64,000 nt of DNA from Yersinia kristensenii (GTDB taxonomy: Bacteria; Pseudomonadota; Gammaproteobacteria; Enterobacterales; Enterobacteriaceae), in assembly GCF_900460525.1 (NCBI RefSeq), contig NZ_UHIY01000001.1, forward strand, positions 2,170,001 to 2,234,000, written 5' to 3'. Shown here in pieces: positions 48,363 to 58,000 of this stretch (positions are counted from its first letter, which is position 1; each line of letters starts with the position of its first letter). The notes below the pieces were generated by a model. That model was not told the origin of the DNA and made no database searches. It saw only the letters and a program-made list of their open reading frames with translations. The position numbers and the translations under genes were made by a program.

Positions 48363-48383
48363 AGCCCCCGGCTGGCGGGGGCT
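48363..48383 (-). promoter_or_regulatory. Intercistronic hairpin between binding protein and ATPase genes
   Basis: AGCCCCCG and CGGGGGCT form a perfect 8-bp GC-rich stem with a five-base loop. No T-tract follows in the direction of transcription, so it is better explained as an RNA-stabilising or partial-termination element that raises binding-protein output over the membrane components. Confidence 0.7.
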
Positions 48384-48396
48384 AATTATTTAGGGT

Positions 48397-49386
48397 CTAG
48401 AAGTCGTATTTTTTGTAGTTTTCTTTGGTGACGGTCAGCGGTTTATCAAAAATGATATTCATACCGTTGATTTCAGGTTTGCCCAGTCCGGGAACTTCTA
48501 GCCCTTGTTTGATCTGGTCACGCTTGCCATCCAGCACCATTTTGGCGATGTAGGCCATGGCATAGGAGGCTTCACCTGGGCTCCACAGAATCGACTCTGT
48601 GATAGCACCGTCCTCGAGGAAGCGGGCGCTCTCTTTCGGTGAGGTGGTACCAATGACAGTCAGTTTACCGACCAGACCTTTTTCACGTAGTGCTTGCCCT
48701 GCGCCGGGTGCGCCTTGGCTACCGAAGGACAATACGCCTTTCAGATCAGGATAAGTGGAAATCAATTCGAGTGTTTTTTGGCGTGAAGCATTACGATCTT
48801 CGCTGACCGGGAAGCGCTCAGCCACCAGTTTCATCTGTGGATATTTTTCTTTCATCCGCTTGATGGCGGCATCAGCCCAAATGTTATGTGCGGGTACTGT
48901 CAACGAGCCGACGTAAATGGCGAATTCGCCTTTCTCACCCGCATGTTTAGCAAACTGATCCATCATATAGCTGCCAAACTTTTGGTTTTCGATCATTTCG
49001 ACATCATAATCGGCCTCTTTTTGATTGACCGACTCATGGGTGATGACCACGATATTTTGCGCGCGGGCTTGTTTAAATACCGGTTCGACAGAGCTGGCGT
49101 TATTCGGCACTACCAGCAGCGCATTATTGCCCTGCGAGATGCTATCGCGTATCACGCTCACCTGCTGCTGCTCATCCGCAGAGGCGGGAGCTTGAAAGTA
49201 GGTCTTGATGCCAAAATCTTTTTCCGCTTTTTTCAGGCCGGTTTCATAATCATTAAACCAGGCGGAGCGCAGTTTAGGGATACCAACCATCGAATAGGTT
49301 TCGTCGGCGGCGTACGCAGGCACCGTGGTGCAAAGCGCTGAAAAACTCAAGAGCACAGCGAGGGTCAGTTTATTATGTATTTTCAT
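48397..49386 (-). CDS. Periplasmic sugar-binding protein (LsrB/RbsB-like)
   Basis: The 329-residue protein has a signal peptide ending PAYA before ADETYSMV (cleavage near residue 26). The mature part is a type I periplasmic-binding fold; the C-terminal ENYKKYDF end and overall layout resemble LsrB and rhamnose-binding RhaS. VGIPKLRSAWFNDYETGLKKA is the ligand-cleft start. It captures the substrate for the importer encoded downstream. Aromatic W and F near residue 40 are typical sugar-stacking positions. GAGGACAACACC precedes ATG 49386. Substrate unassigned; sugar or sugar-like ligand is inferred. Confidence 0.9.
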   Translation of the reverse strand: MKIHNKLTLAVLLSFSALCTTVPAYAADETYSMVGIPKLRSAWFNDYETGLKKAEKDFGIKTYFQAPASADEQQQVSVIRDSISQGNNALLVVPNNASSVEPVFKQARAQNIVVITHESVNQKEADYDVEMIENQKFGSYMMDQFAKHAGEKGEFAIYVGSLTVPAHNIWADAAIKRMKEKYPQMKLVAERFPVSEDRNASRQKTLELISTYPDLKGVLSFGSQGAPGAGQALREKGLVGKLTVIGTTSPKESARFLEDGAITESILWSPGEASYAMAYIAKMVLDGKRDQIKQGLEVPGLGKPEINGMNIIFDKPLTVTKENYKKYDF

Positions 49387-49411
49387 GGTGTTGTCCTCAA
49401 AAAGTATCTAT

Positions 49412-49885
49412 TCAGGCAGGATAGCGCCGCTCAGGTTCGGGAATTGCACCGGCATTGCCGATCTCAATAACTGCACCCTGGAATTGTTCTTCGGTATCGA
49501 GGTAGTAGAAAACATCGTCGCCGATATTACCGCTCTGTACCACGTCGTAGCCGCGAGCTTTATAGCGCGCTAGCGCTGTTTCACAGTCGGCGAAATAGAG
49601 TTTCATATGGTGTAAACCGTAGCCGTGCTTCTCGATGTATTCGTCATAAATGCTGTAGCCGGAGACCGGTTGCATTAACTCCATCTGCACGCCGTTGATC
49701 CAGCAAACGGCAATTTGATAAATGTGTTCGGCCGGTTTACCGCGATACAGTGAGTTCTTAACGTTATGTGGGCCGTAGGTATAAACATCCCACGGGCCGA
49801 TATCGAATACTTCTGTGTAGTGTTTCATTGCGGCATCTAAGTCTTCGACCAGATGGGCAATTTGGATGATATCGCCGTCTTTCAT
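49412..49885 (-). CDS. VOC-superfamily (glyoxalase-fold) protein
   Basis: The 157-residue protein has two beta-alpha-beta-beta-beta modules of the vicinal oxygen chelate fold. Likely metal ligands are His in IIQIAHLVED (near residue 8), Glu in VQMELMQP, His in YGLHHMKLYF and Glu near the end (GAVIEIG). This pattern matches methylmalonyl-CoA epimerase/lactoylglutathione lyase-like families, so epimerase or lyase chemistry on a keto compound is possible. ATG 49885 was chosen because GAGGG lies 7 bases upstream; a longer version would overlap the upstream isomerase gene. In this operon it may act on the phosphorylated sugar. Confidence 0.78.
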   Translation of the reverse strand: MKDGDIIQIAHLVEDLDAAMKHYTEVFDIGPWDVYTYGPHNVKNSLYRGKPAEHIYQIAVCWINGVQMELMQPVSGYSIYDEYIEKHGYGLHHMKLYFADCETALARYKARGYDVVQSGNIGDDVFYYLDTEEQFQGAVIEIGNAGAIPEPERRYPA

Positions 49886-49895
49886 GACCAGGCCC

Positions 49896-50468
49896 TCAGG
49901 CAAATTTATGGGGTAAACCTTCAAGGTTTGTATGGCTGGCTTTCATCTCCGCCATAGAGATATTGCAGCGTTCAATCAGCATCATGGTGACGATGTCGGT
50001 GAATAAAAATAGTGATTGTTCCAGCAGGGTGGACATCGGCTGAATGGAAGACACTTCCTCTTCACCGCCAAAGATTTGCCCGGGTACACGTACAGCTAAG
50101 TCGGCATATTGCCCATGTTCATTTTCCGGATGCGCGGTGAGTAATACGATGCGGGCACCGGCTTCTTTAGCCAGCTTAATGATGTTCAGTTCGACGTTGG
50201 TGACCGCGCAATGCACGATCAACAGATCACCTTTACCGAGATAAGGCGTGGTGGTGTCGTACACTACATAGCTATCAAATCCCATATGTTTCAGTCGCAT
50301 AGCAAAGCCACGGACTGATAATTGCATCCTCCCCATGGCATAGAGCTGTATGGTTTTGGCTTGACGAATCTCTTTAATTAGCTGTTCAATTTGCTGTTCA
50401 TCTACTTTCAGCAAAGTAGTCCGGTTTTCTTCAATGACCTTTTCGACTAGATCGTGATATTGAGACAT
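49896..50468 (-). CDS. SIS-domain sugar phosphate isomerase (HxlB-like)
   Basis: The 190-residue protein is a single SIS domain: YAMGRMQLSVRGFAMRLKHMG (about 42-62), the phosphate-binding loop near GDLLIVHCAVTN and the Glu-rich end. Length and motif order fit 6-phospho-3-hexuloisomerase (HxlB/PHI). No HxlA-like synthase is present, so formaldehyde fixation is unlikely; an aldose-ketose step on an imported sugar phosphate is more plausible. It is the first gene of the leftward operon. GAGGAAATAGAA precedes ATG 50468. Confidence 0.82.
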   Translation of the reverse strand: MSQYHDLVEKVIEENRTTLLKVDEQQIEQLIKEIRQAKTIQLYAMGRMQLSVRGFAMRLKHMGFDSYVVYDTTTPYLGKGDLLIVHCAVTNVELNIIKLAKEAGARIVLLTAHPENEHGQYADLAVRVPGQIFGGEEEVSSIQPMSTLLEQSLFLFTDIVTMMLIERCNISMAEMKASHTNLEGLPHKFA

Positions 50469-50530
50469 TTCTATTTCCTCGGGTTGGCGCAAAGAGAGAA
50501 GGTAAGAAAGCTATCTGTTGCCTGCTTTAG

Positions 50531-50546
50531 TTTACAAATATGTAAA
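50531..50546. promoter_or_regulatory. Inverted repeat, candidate operator of the sugar operon
   Basis: TTTACA-AATA-TGTAAA is a perfect 6-bp inverted repeat, 63 bases upstream of the SIS gene start. Its A/T-rich TTTACA/TGTAAA form is plausible for a GntR-type winged helix. A related TGTAAATCACTGTACA lies near 50759-50774, close to the regulator gene. Confidence 0.45.
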
Positions 50547-50656
50547 TTGTTTCTGTGCTGGCTGTTAAATATCCTATCTGTTATTTTACAATTTCTTTTG
50601 GTTTTGATCACATTTCACGTATTTGAGAGTTTTTTTTAGTCATTTTTTGCCCAATA

Positions 50657-50672
50657 AGTGACCTTTATCACG
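50657..50672. promoter_or_regulatory. CRP-like site in the divergent control region
   Basis: AGTGA-CCTTTA-TCACG matches TGTGA-N6-TCACA at 8 of 10 core positions. It sits midway in the 400-base AT-rich region between the SIS gene and the regulator, where catabolite activation of a sugar operon would be expected. A half-site GATCACATTT lies near 50606. The rest of 50469-50869 shows no gene. Confidence 0.5.
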
Positions 50673-50869
50673 ATTTTAGCTTGTTGATTTATTTTTGAAG
50701 AAAAAGTGACCAGTAAAGTGCTATAAATTAGTGAGTTTATTTGTTTCCAAATTTGTTATGTAAATCACTGTACAACTTTACTTATTATCACCCTTTCGGT
50801 GATGGCTGTTTTATACTGGTTATCTGCCGGTACCGTTGAATGGCATAACGGGCAAAAAAAACTGGGAAT

Positions 50870-52012
50870 ATGCGAACAGAAAACATGACGAAATCAGGCA
50901 AGCTGGACACGATCTATCAGGAATTGGCGCAGCGTATCCGCAGCGGCTTTTATGTGCAGGGGCAACGGTTGCCCACGGAAAATAGCTTGTGCAGTGAATT
51001 TTCTGCTTCGCGCCCAACCATTTCGCGGGCACTGGCAAAACTGCGCTCAGAGGGGATAATCAGCAGCACTCAGGGGTCTGGGCATTATTTGATGGCGCAG
51101 GAGAATGAACCGGCGCGGGCTTCGCTCCAGCATGAGGTGCAGACATTTGGCATTCTTTCGCCCCGGATGGAAGAGAACGAAAGCGGCTTCCTGTTCGAGC
51201 AAATCTTCAAATCCATTGCCTCACTGTCGCAGCAGTTTAATTTCGATTTGATCTGGAATGGCGTGATGACGCTGGGCGCAGGTGCTACCCGTCAGGCGGT
51301 TTTGAACAAAATTGATCATGTTATTGAGCGCTACCTGCGGAGCAACGTTAAGGGCGTATTTTTTATCCCAATAGAGTTCCACCCTTATGCCACCGAGATT
51401 AATCAGCTGATTTTAAATAAGCTAGACCGAGACGGTCTGGGTGTAGTGCTTCTGGATAGTGACGTCGTATCCTGGCCGGAGCGCAGCCGCTGGGATCTTA
51501 TTGGCATTGATAACGTTGCGGCGGGGCAGGAGGTCACCACCTATCTTCTGAATAAGCAGCCGCGGCGCATCGATTTTCTCTGTGAACGCTTTTCTGCGAA
51601 TACCGTCAACATGCGCAAAATGGGTTACCGGCTGGCGCTGTTGGAGGCGGGGATGGTGCCGCAGGTCAGTTGGGAGCATGAAGGGAATGTGGGCGATAGT
51701 GACTTTATTGAACAACTTCTTGAGAGCGGAGCACAGGATATTGTCTGTGCCAATGATTTCACCGCCATGAAACTGTTGTCGGCTTGCGGACAAAATGGCA
51801 GGAAAATCAATGTGGTTGGGTTTGATGACAACGAATATTCCGCGCTGCTGGGCATTCCATTAACCACCTATAAACAACCTTTCAATGACATTGCACGACA
51901 TGCAGTTTTCACTATGCTGGATAGGTTGCAGTACCCCGATAGCGCAGGGCGTCATTTACAGATAAATGGTGAGCTAATTATCAGAGCATCGTGCCGCTGG
52001 CGGGATGAATAG
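50870..52012 (+). CDS. Hybrid GntR/LacI-type transcriptional regulator (AraR-like architecture)
   Basis: The 380-residue protein joins an N-terminal GntR winged helix-turn-helix (about 14-80, IYQELAQRIRSGFYVQGQRLPTE and ASRPTISRALAKLRSEGII) to a C-terminal periplasmic-binding-like sensor domain (about 90-378, with GIDNVAAGQEVTTYL and CANDFTAMKLL) of the LacI type. This layout is that of AraR of Bacillus. It is divergent from the sugar operon and is the obvious local regulator, probably a repressor released by a sugar or sugar phosphate. Start ATG 50870 has a close GGGA; ATG 50885 is an alternative. Confidence 0.87.
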   Translation: MRTENMTKSGKLDTIYQELAQRIRSGFYVQGQRLPTENSLCSEFSASRPTISRALAKLRSEGIISSTQGSGHYLMAQENEPARASLQHEVQTFGILSPRMEENESGFLFEQIFKSIASLSQQFNFDLIWNGVMTLGAGATRQAVLNKIDHVIERYLRSNVKGVFFIPIEFHPYATEINQLILNKLDRDGLGVVLLDSDVVSWPERSRWDLIGIDNVAAGQEVTTYLLNKQPRRIDFLCERFSANTVNMRKMGYRLALLEAGMVPQVSWEHEGNVGDSDFIEQLLESGAQDIVCANDFTAMKLLSACGQNGRKINVVGFDDNEYSALLGIPLTTYKQPFNDIARHAVFTMLDRLQYPDSAGRHLQINGELIIRASCRWRDE

Positions 52013-52040
52013 CGGTGAAATCTGATTTATGGTGAGTTTG

Positions 52041-52069
52041 AAAAACGGGCCACTCTTATGGTGGCCCGT
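52041..52069 (-). terminator. Terminator of the autotransporter gene
   Basis: ACGGGCCAC-TCTTATG-GTGGCCCGT is a perfect 9-bp stem. On the minus strand it is followed by TTTTTC, so it fits the leftward autotransporter gene. On the plus strand AAATAA follows, so the convergent regulator gene may not use it efficiently. Confidence 0.85.
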
Positions 52070-52083
52070 AAATAATGATGACA

Positions 52084-55000
52084 TTAGAAGTTATATTTAA
52101 CGCCTAATACGGCAGAGGTATCACTGTAGCCTTTACCTCCCACCTGCTGACCAACGTTCATCCAGAGATTTAACTTAGGATCCCACTGGGCCTCAACACC
52201 GACTTTCAGCTCGCCGATATTTCTGGTGCCATCTTGCTCAACCAGCTTGCCACCCATGTTGCCGCCAAAGCTCTTACTGTTATGGATCCAGTTGGCTTCA
52301 ACGAAAGGTTCAAATACGCGCTGTTTACTTTTATCAATATCACTATACCCATTGATATAAGAACGGAGGCCTAAGCGGGTCAGAATATTACCATCACCTT
52401 CACTACTGACCTGAGTGTTACGTGCATCGCTGAAACTATCAGCTTTGACGCCCATCCAGACAATCTGAGCTTTCGGCTGCAGATAAAATATTCTGTTATC
52501 TTCCGGTGATTCGCTCATTTTGAAGGTATATCCTACCTCCGCAGATGCCGTAAAACCGTTGGACTTATAGCTTTCACTGGCAAGGTTTTCACCGCTGACA
52601 GTGTTGTTAAACCAGTTATACAGAACCCAGGTATCAACATAAGTGCCGTTTTTATCAGCATCATTATCATACCAAGTGCCATATAAGCCGGCGCTATAGC
52701 CGTCAACCTTACCTTTGGATCCAATGCCTGTAACCTGTGAATTTGTATTACTTTGCTGATTGGCATAACCGGCCATCACGCCTAAATGCCAGCGATTGAG
52801 ATTATCATCACTCCATTGCGCAATATCACCGCCTAACTGCAACACGTAACGATTACTCTGGGTTTTCAATTGCCCAGAGGTGTCACGGGAGCGGTTATGC
52901 CCGCCGACCTGGCGCATCCACATACTGGTGACTTTCTCTTCGCCGGTTAAAGCATCGATATATTGAGTTTCACCTAAACGGTCATGCAGTCGGGTCATAA
53001 ATAAAGTATTGGCCCCTGCAATATTCGCCGCATAGCTGCTTATCTCAGGCCGTAAAACCGACGGTTTTGAAGGATCGGCTGGATCGACTAACTCAGATGG
53101 AAGGTCGTTTAGTTGGCTGGTTAAATACCAGTTGCTTGCATTTGCCCCATTTCCACGACCTAAACTATATTCATAAGCCCCAGCAACAATACGGCCATTT
53201 TGGCTAAATGTACCGGTAGAGTCCCCTCCAACATGTACCACTTCAATACCATTGAGCGTTTGAGCACCCTGACCACCGACATTAGCAACAGTCACTAAAG
53301 TATTACCTTGGGTACTACCGTCAACAATAAGCTTATCTGTTAGTGAGTTATCATCACCCAGAACAGTATTAAGATACAGATTGCCATTATTTCCCAGATA
53401 ATCCCCACTGATATGCAGTTGATTACCGACGGAAGTTGATGCTGATCCAATATAGGTTGAACCGCTGTTAATGAGGTCGCCACCTACTCTAAAGGTCGTG
53501 GCTGGCGATAATGAACGGGTAATCGCTCTATCACCGACATATAACGAACCCAGATTATTGATATTACCGGCAACGCCGCCATAGCCTGACATAAAGCTAT
53601 TATCAGCAATATTGACTTGCTGGCTGGCTAAAGTCACAGGCGTATTACTGTTGCCTAAGGTAACGCCACCCTGATTAATATCGGTCAGGCCGGTGTAAGT
53701 GACATTTCCCATTAAGGTCAACACAGCCTGACCTAATTTAGTCAGGTTACCAACACCACTGACATTATTTAACAGCGTCCAGTCAGAATTGGCATTCAAT
53801 ACCAACTCTCCGTCATCTTCTACATCAGCACTGCCAAGATGTTGGGCCTGAGATGCAGTCAATACAGATGTATTATCAATCTGATAGCGTCCAGAGAAGG
53901 ATGTATTATTTCCTTGTAATACCGCTTGGCTGTTGTTCAGCTTAACATCACCACTGTTACTCAGATTATTAACGAAGTAACCTGTAGCGCCAGTGAGATT
54001 AAGTATACCGGCATTATCAATATCACCAATTCCTAATCCGCTGATATGGTTCAGGCTAACTTGAGCAGTATTGGCAATCTCAGTCTTAGCTGAGAGTTGA
54101 TCATTGGCCCCATTTACCGTTAGCGTATTATCTGCAACAGTCAAGGTTCCTGCCCCAGTCAAATGACCATCAGAAACACCGCCCTGATTGATAGTCAGGT
54201 GTCCGCCACTTAAGTTAACCCATGTCCCTAAAGCGCTGTCAAGCTTACCAATCACCTGACTAAAAGAGGCCATTTCAAACAGACTTTGATTGCTTAGCTG
54301 CAATTTTTGGGTATTACCCAGCACGTTATTCGCTGCCATCAATAAGGTGCCAGAACGAATATCAGTAATACCGGTATAGCTATTAAGTGCATTTGATAGC
54401 GAAACAGTTTTTCCTGCACCGGTATCGATTGATAAATCTCCGCTACCGACTATTTTTGCACTAAGGTCGGCGGCTGCACCTGTTTTCCCACCGGAATTCA
54501 GTGTTAAAGCATTGGCTCCATTGCTCAACAACTCCACTTGCGTTAAGGCATAGTTCACATACAAGCCGTCATTATTGGCACCTGTTGTTAATCGATAATC
54601 GTAAGTCCCATTAGCAACGTGCACACCATTTTGCTCGATGTCCGCCCTTGTTGTGTCTGTTATTACTGTATTAGTCCGATTATCAATCAGCTGTAATGCA
54701 CCGCCGCTTCCGGTGACAACGCCAAGGGAGTTCGCCAATTTGAGTAATAGATTGCCATCATCTTGTTCCATTAAAGGGGTAACATCGATAGATGGCGTTG
54801 AGGGTGGCTGATGGTTTAGAACACTTTCAATATTAATACCGACTTTACCGGTGCCGGCCAAGTCCAATATATTACTGGTCTGGATTTGACTTTTTTCCGG
54901 CTGACCCGGTGTTCCGGTGTTGAAGTTAATTGTGCCGCCGTCAAAAGTCAGCCCGCCGATATTCTGTAGGCTATCACCAACATGAGTCACATTATTTTGG

Positions 55001-58000
55001 CCTAGTTTCAATGTGGCATGGGTTAGCGCTTGCGTATTACCGTCTTTCAATTGGAAAGTCGTGTGTCCCAATGCAACTGTACCGGCAAAACCGTCGGTAT
55101 AGTTATTCGCTGTGAAATCAAAACTCTGGCCGGAGGTATTGATACTCAGTAATCCATTACCCGATAAATGGCCGTTAAAAGCCACGGCACTATTATTAAC
55201 AATGGCAAGTTCACTGGTCGCATCTATGCTATAGCCGGTATCAGCGGCATCATCTTTAGCATCACCTAGTTTTAGCAAGGTATTGTCTAATGTCAGCGTT
55301 GAGTTATTTTTTAGCTCAATCTCATCCATGTTCAAAATAGTATTTTCATTCAGAACACGATAAACAGAATTATCCAGTTGCAATATATCGTGGCCAGCAC
55401 CCCCGTCCAGTGTATGGAATAACGTACCTTGCTCGCTGGCAGTAATATCTTTTAAGAAAAAGCGGTCATCACCTGTACTGGTTTTAAAGTCGGTGCCTTT
55501 GCTGCCACTGATCAGGGTAATGCTATTATTTTGATTATTAAGGAGATTAACTTCACCGTTGATAATGGCATTAGCCGCATTGGTGAATATTACTGCCGGG
55601 CCGGAGAGTGTTTGTAGAGCGAATTGCGTTGCGCTTGCTGCTAAAATTTGGCCGTAATTAGTAAAGGTACTGACGTGGTCATTATTGATATCAACCACCG
55701 AAATACCACTCACGGTGGAATTCGATTGAAGTTTCCCGTATTGGTTTACCGTATTACTCGTGCCAGCAACGACTAAGGCTGAGCCCCCAGTGGTCTGATT
55801 AACATTAATATCTGCTCCGCTGGTAACATTGGCGGACGAATGAGTTACCAAACCTTGTCCACTGGCTGAATTAACGTTAATCGTTAGGCCGTCAGTTCCC
55901 GCCAGGTTAAGCTCAACATCGGTTATTTTATTTCCGGCTATATTTTTCTCAAACAAGAAGCCAGTGCCGTTAGTTCCTTCAACATTGATAGTCACATTAT
56001 CAGTTTGTGCCAGAGCTGTTGCAGTGCGTATCCCCGCACCAGAACCGACATTAATCACTGCATCACTCAATTTGATATTACTAATTTCAGCCGTATTTTC
56101 TATACCATTACCGCTTCCAAGCATGTCAATAATTGCGCGACCGATAGTTAAACCTTTCGCACCAGCTTGTAATAACACACCATGAGCGGTACCACCGGCT
56201 TTTGTTTGGCCCGTTCCCTCCAGTGTCAGTGAAGCACCGTTATCGATTAAATAAGCTGCGGTTTCATCCGTCGTTTCAATCGTGCTGGTGTTATTTACTC
56301 TGGCATTCTCACCTTTAATATGAACGGCAGTGCCTTTAACTTTTATAGCGCCCTGATTATCCAGTATTCCATTATCAACCAGCACCCCAGTTTTACCTGT
56401 TCCACTGGTTGAGAAATCAAGGTTGCCTTTATGAAGCAGAGTTCCGCTGTTACGGGCAATATAGCCAAAAGCACCATCAACAGAATGTGCTGAACCTAAT
56501 TGGGCATAGCTGGTTAAAATAGAGTTAGTGCTGAAACTTTCTGGGACTTCCTGACCATCAATACCATAATATTTACCGTCAACAACGCCAGCTGTTGCAC
56601 CATTACCTGCTACCCGAATAATATCGGCTGTTGCAGTGATAGTGCCACTTGCTCCACCTTCTACGCGAATACCGGTAGAACCTTCACCGTTAACGTCCAT
56701 TTTTAGTTTACCCGAAGTAAAGCTACTGGCCGTGCCGGTATCTTTATCCATTCCTGTCACTAAAAATAGAGTGGTATCTTTTGATTGGGCAGTGAGTTGT
56801 GAAGATAAATCAATGAAATCGGAGCCTACAAAACTGGCTCCGCCATCCAGGCGATAGAGTGTTGAACCCTTGGTGGTTAATGTTTGCGCCTGAGATGTGC
56901 TATTGAGAATTTGGGATCCCAGACCGTGAACGAAGTAACCAATCTGGTTATCACCATCAATGAAATTAACTTGGGCGTTGCCTTTGACATCAATCTTGGC
57001 ACCATTACGGGCATGTACACCGATAGCACCTTCACCTTTCAGATTAACTTGTCCCTGTATCTCTGCGGATGCATCACTACCTTCAACCCATATACCAAAG
57101 TTTCGGGTACCATTAGAAATGTTGGCACCACCTTCAATATCAATACTGCTATTTGAGCTGGTGGTTGCCGAAGCATTTTTATGGGTAGATAACACTTTTA
57201 AAGCAACGGCATTAACCCCGTTGAGTTCGATCAGACCATTATGATGAATATCAGTATTGCCGGTATTTTCAGCCCACATGGCGACATTTTGTAATGGGTG
57301 AGCCGATGCATCGCCGTTAATAATGATTTGACCATTATTGGTTAGCGAGGTCCCGACGTTATCACCGGTGGCAATCATGCCAATAGCATTTTCGGTTTTA
57401 CTACCAATAGTAATACGACCATTATTGGTCGCATTCCCTTCAATTAGGCGGATACCCTGTTGTAAACGTTTGTTGGCTGTATCACTAACATTTTCTGGGT
57501 TATCAATATCATATTGCGCCGCTCGGCCAATATAGATATGACCGCCAGATTCATTGGTAAACGAAGAGCCCGTGCCATCAACAATCGCCCCAGCAAGATC
57601 AGCATCGAGAAAATTATTGTTAACACCAATATTCATTATTCCGTGGTTACTTGCTGTCGCACCTGAGGCAGTCTTAATGAGGTAATTGGTATCAAGGGGC
57701 GAGCTGGCATTTTCCACATAGCTCCATCCGGCCAGATTCATAATTCCGTTATTAATAAAGCTCGCATTTGCTCCTTCAGCGGTGACGGCGAAACCCTGAA
57801 CATAAGCTAAACCTTGAGGGTAGGGGTCTAGTGATGTGGTATCCCAATTATCACCCACGAGGTAGCCACTCGAAATAATACCGTCATTGGTTCCAGTACT
57901 ATCTTCCATGATTCTCATCAAATAATATTGGCCGGAAAGTTGAGCACCATGCTCTACTTCAATGTGGGCACCATTTTTAGCCAGCATAGCGCCTAAATTA

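Noticed and set aside
49896..50468. Ribulose monophosphate formaldehyde-fixation pathway
   Set aside because: The SIS protein resembles HxlB, but no HxlA-like synthase is present and the operon has a sugar importer and kinase.
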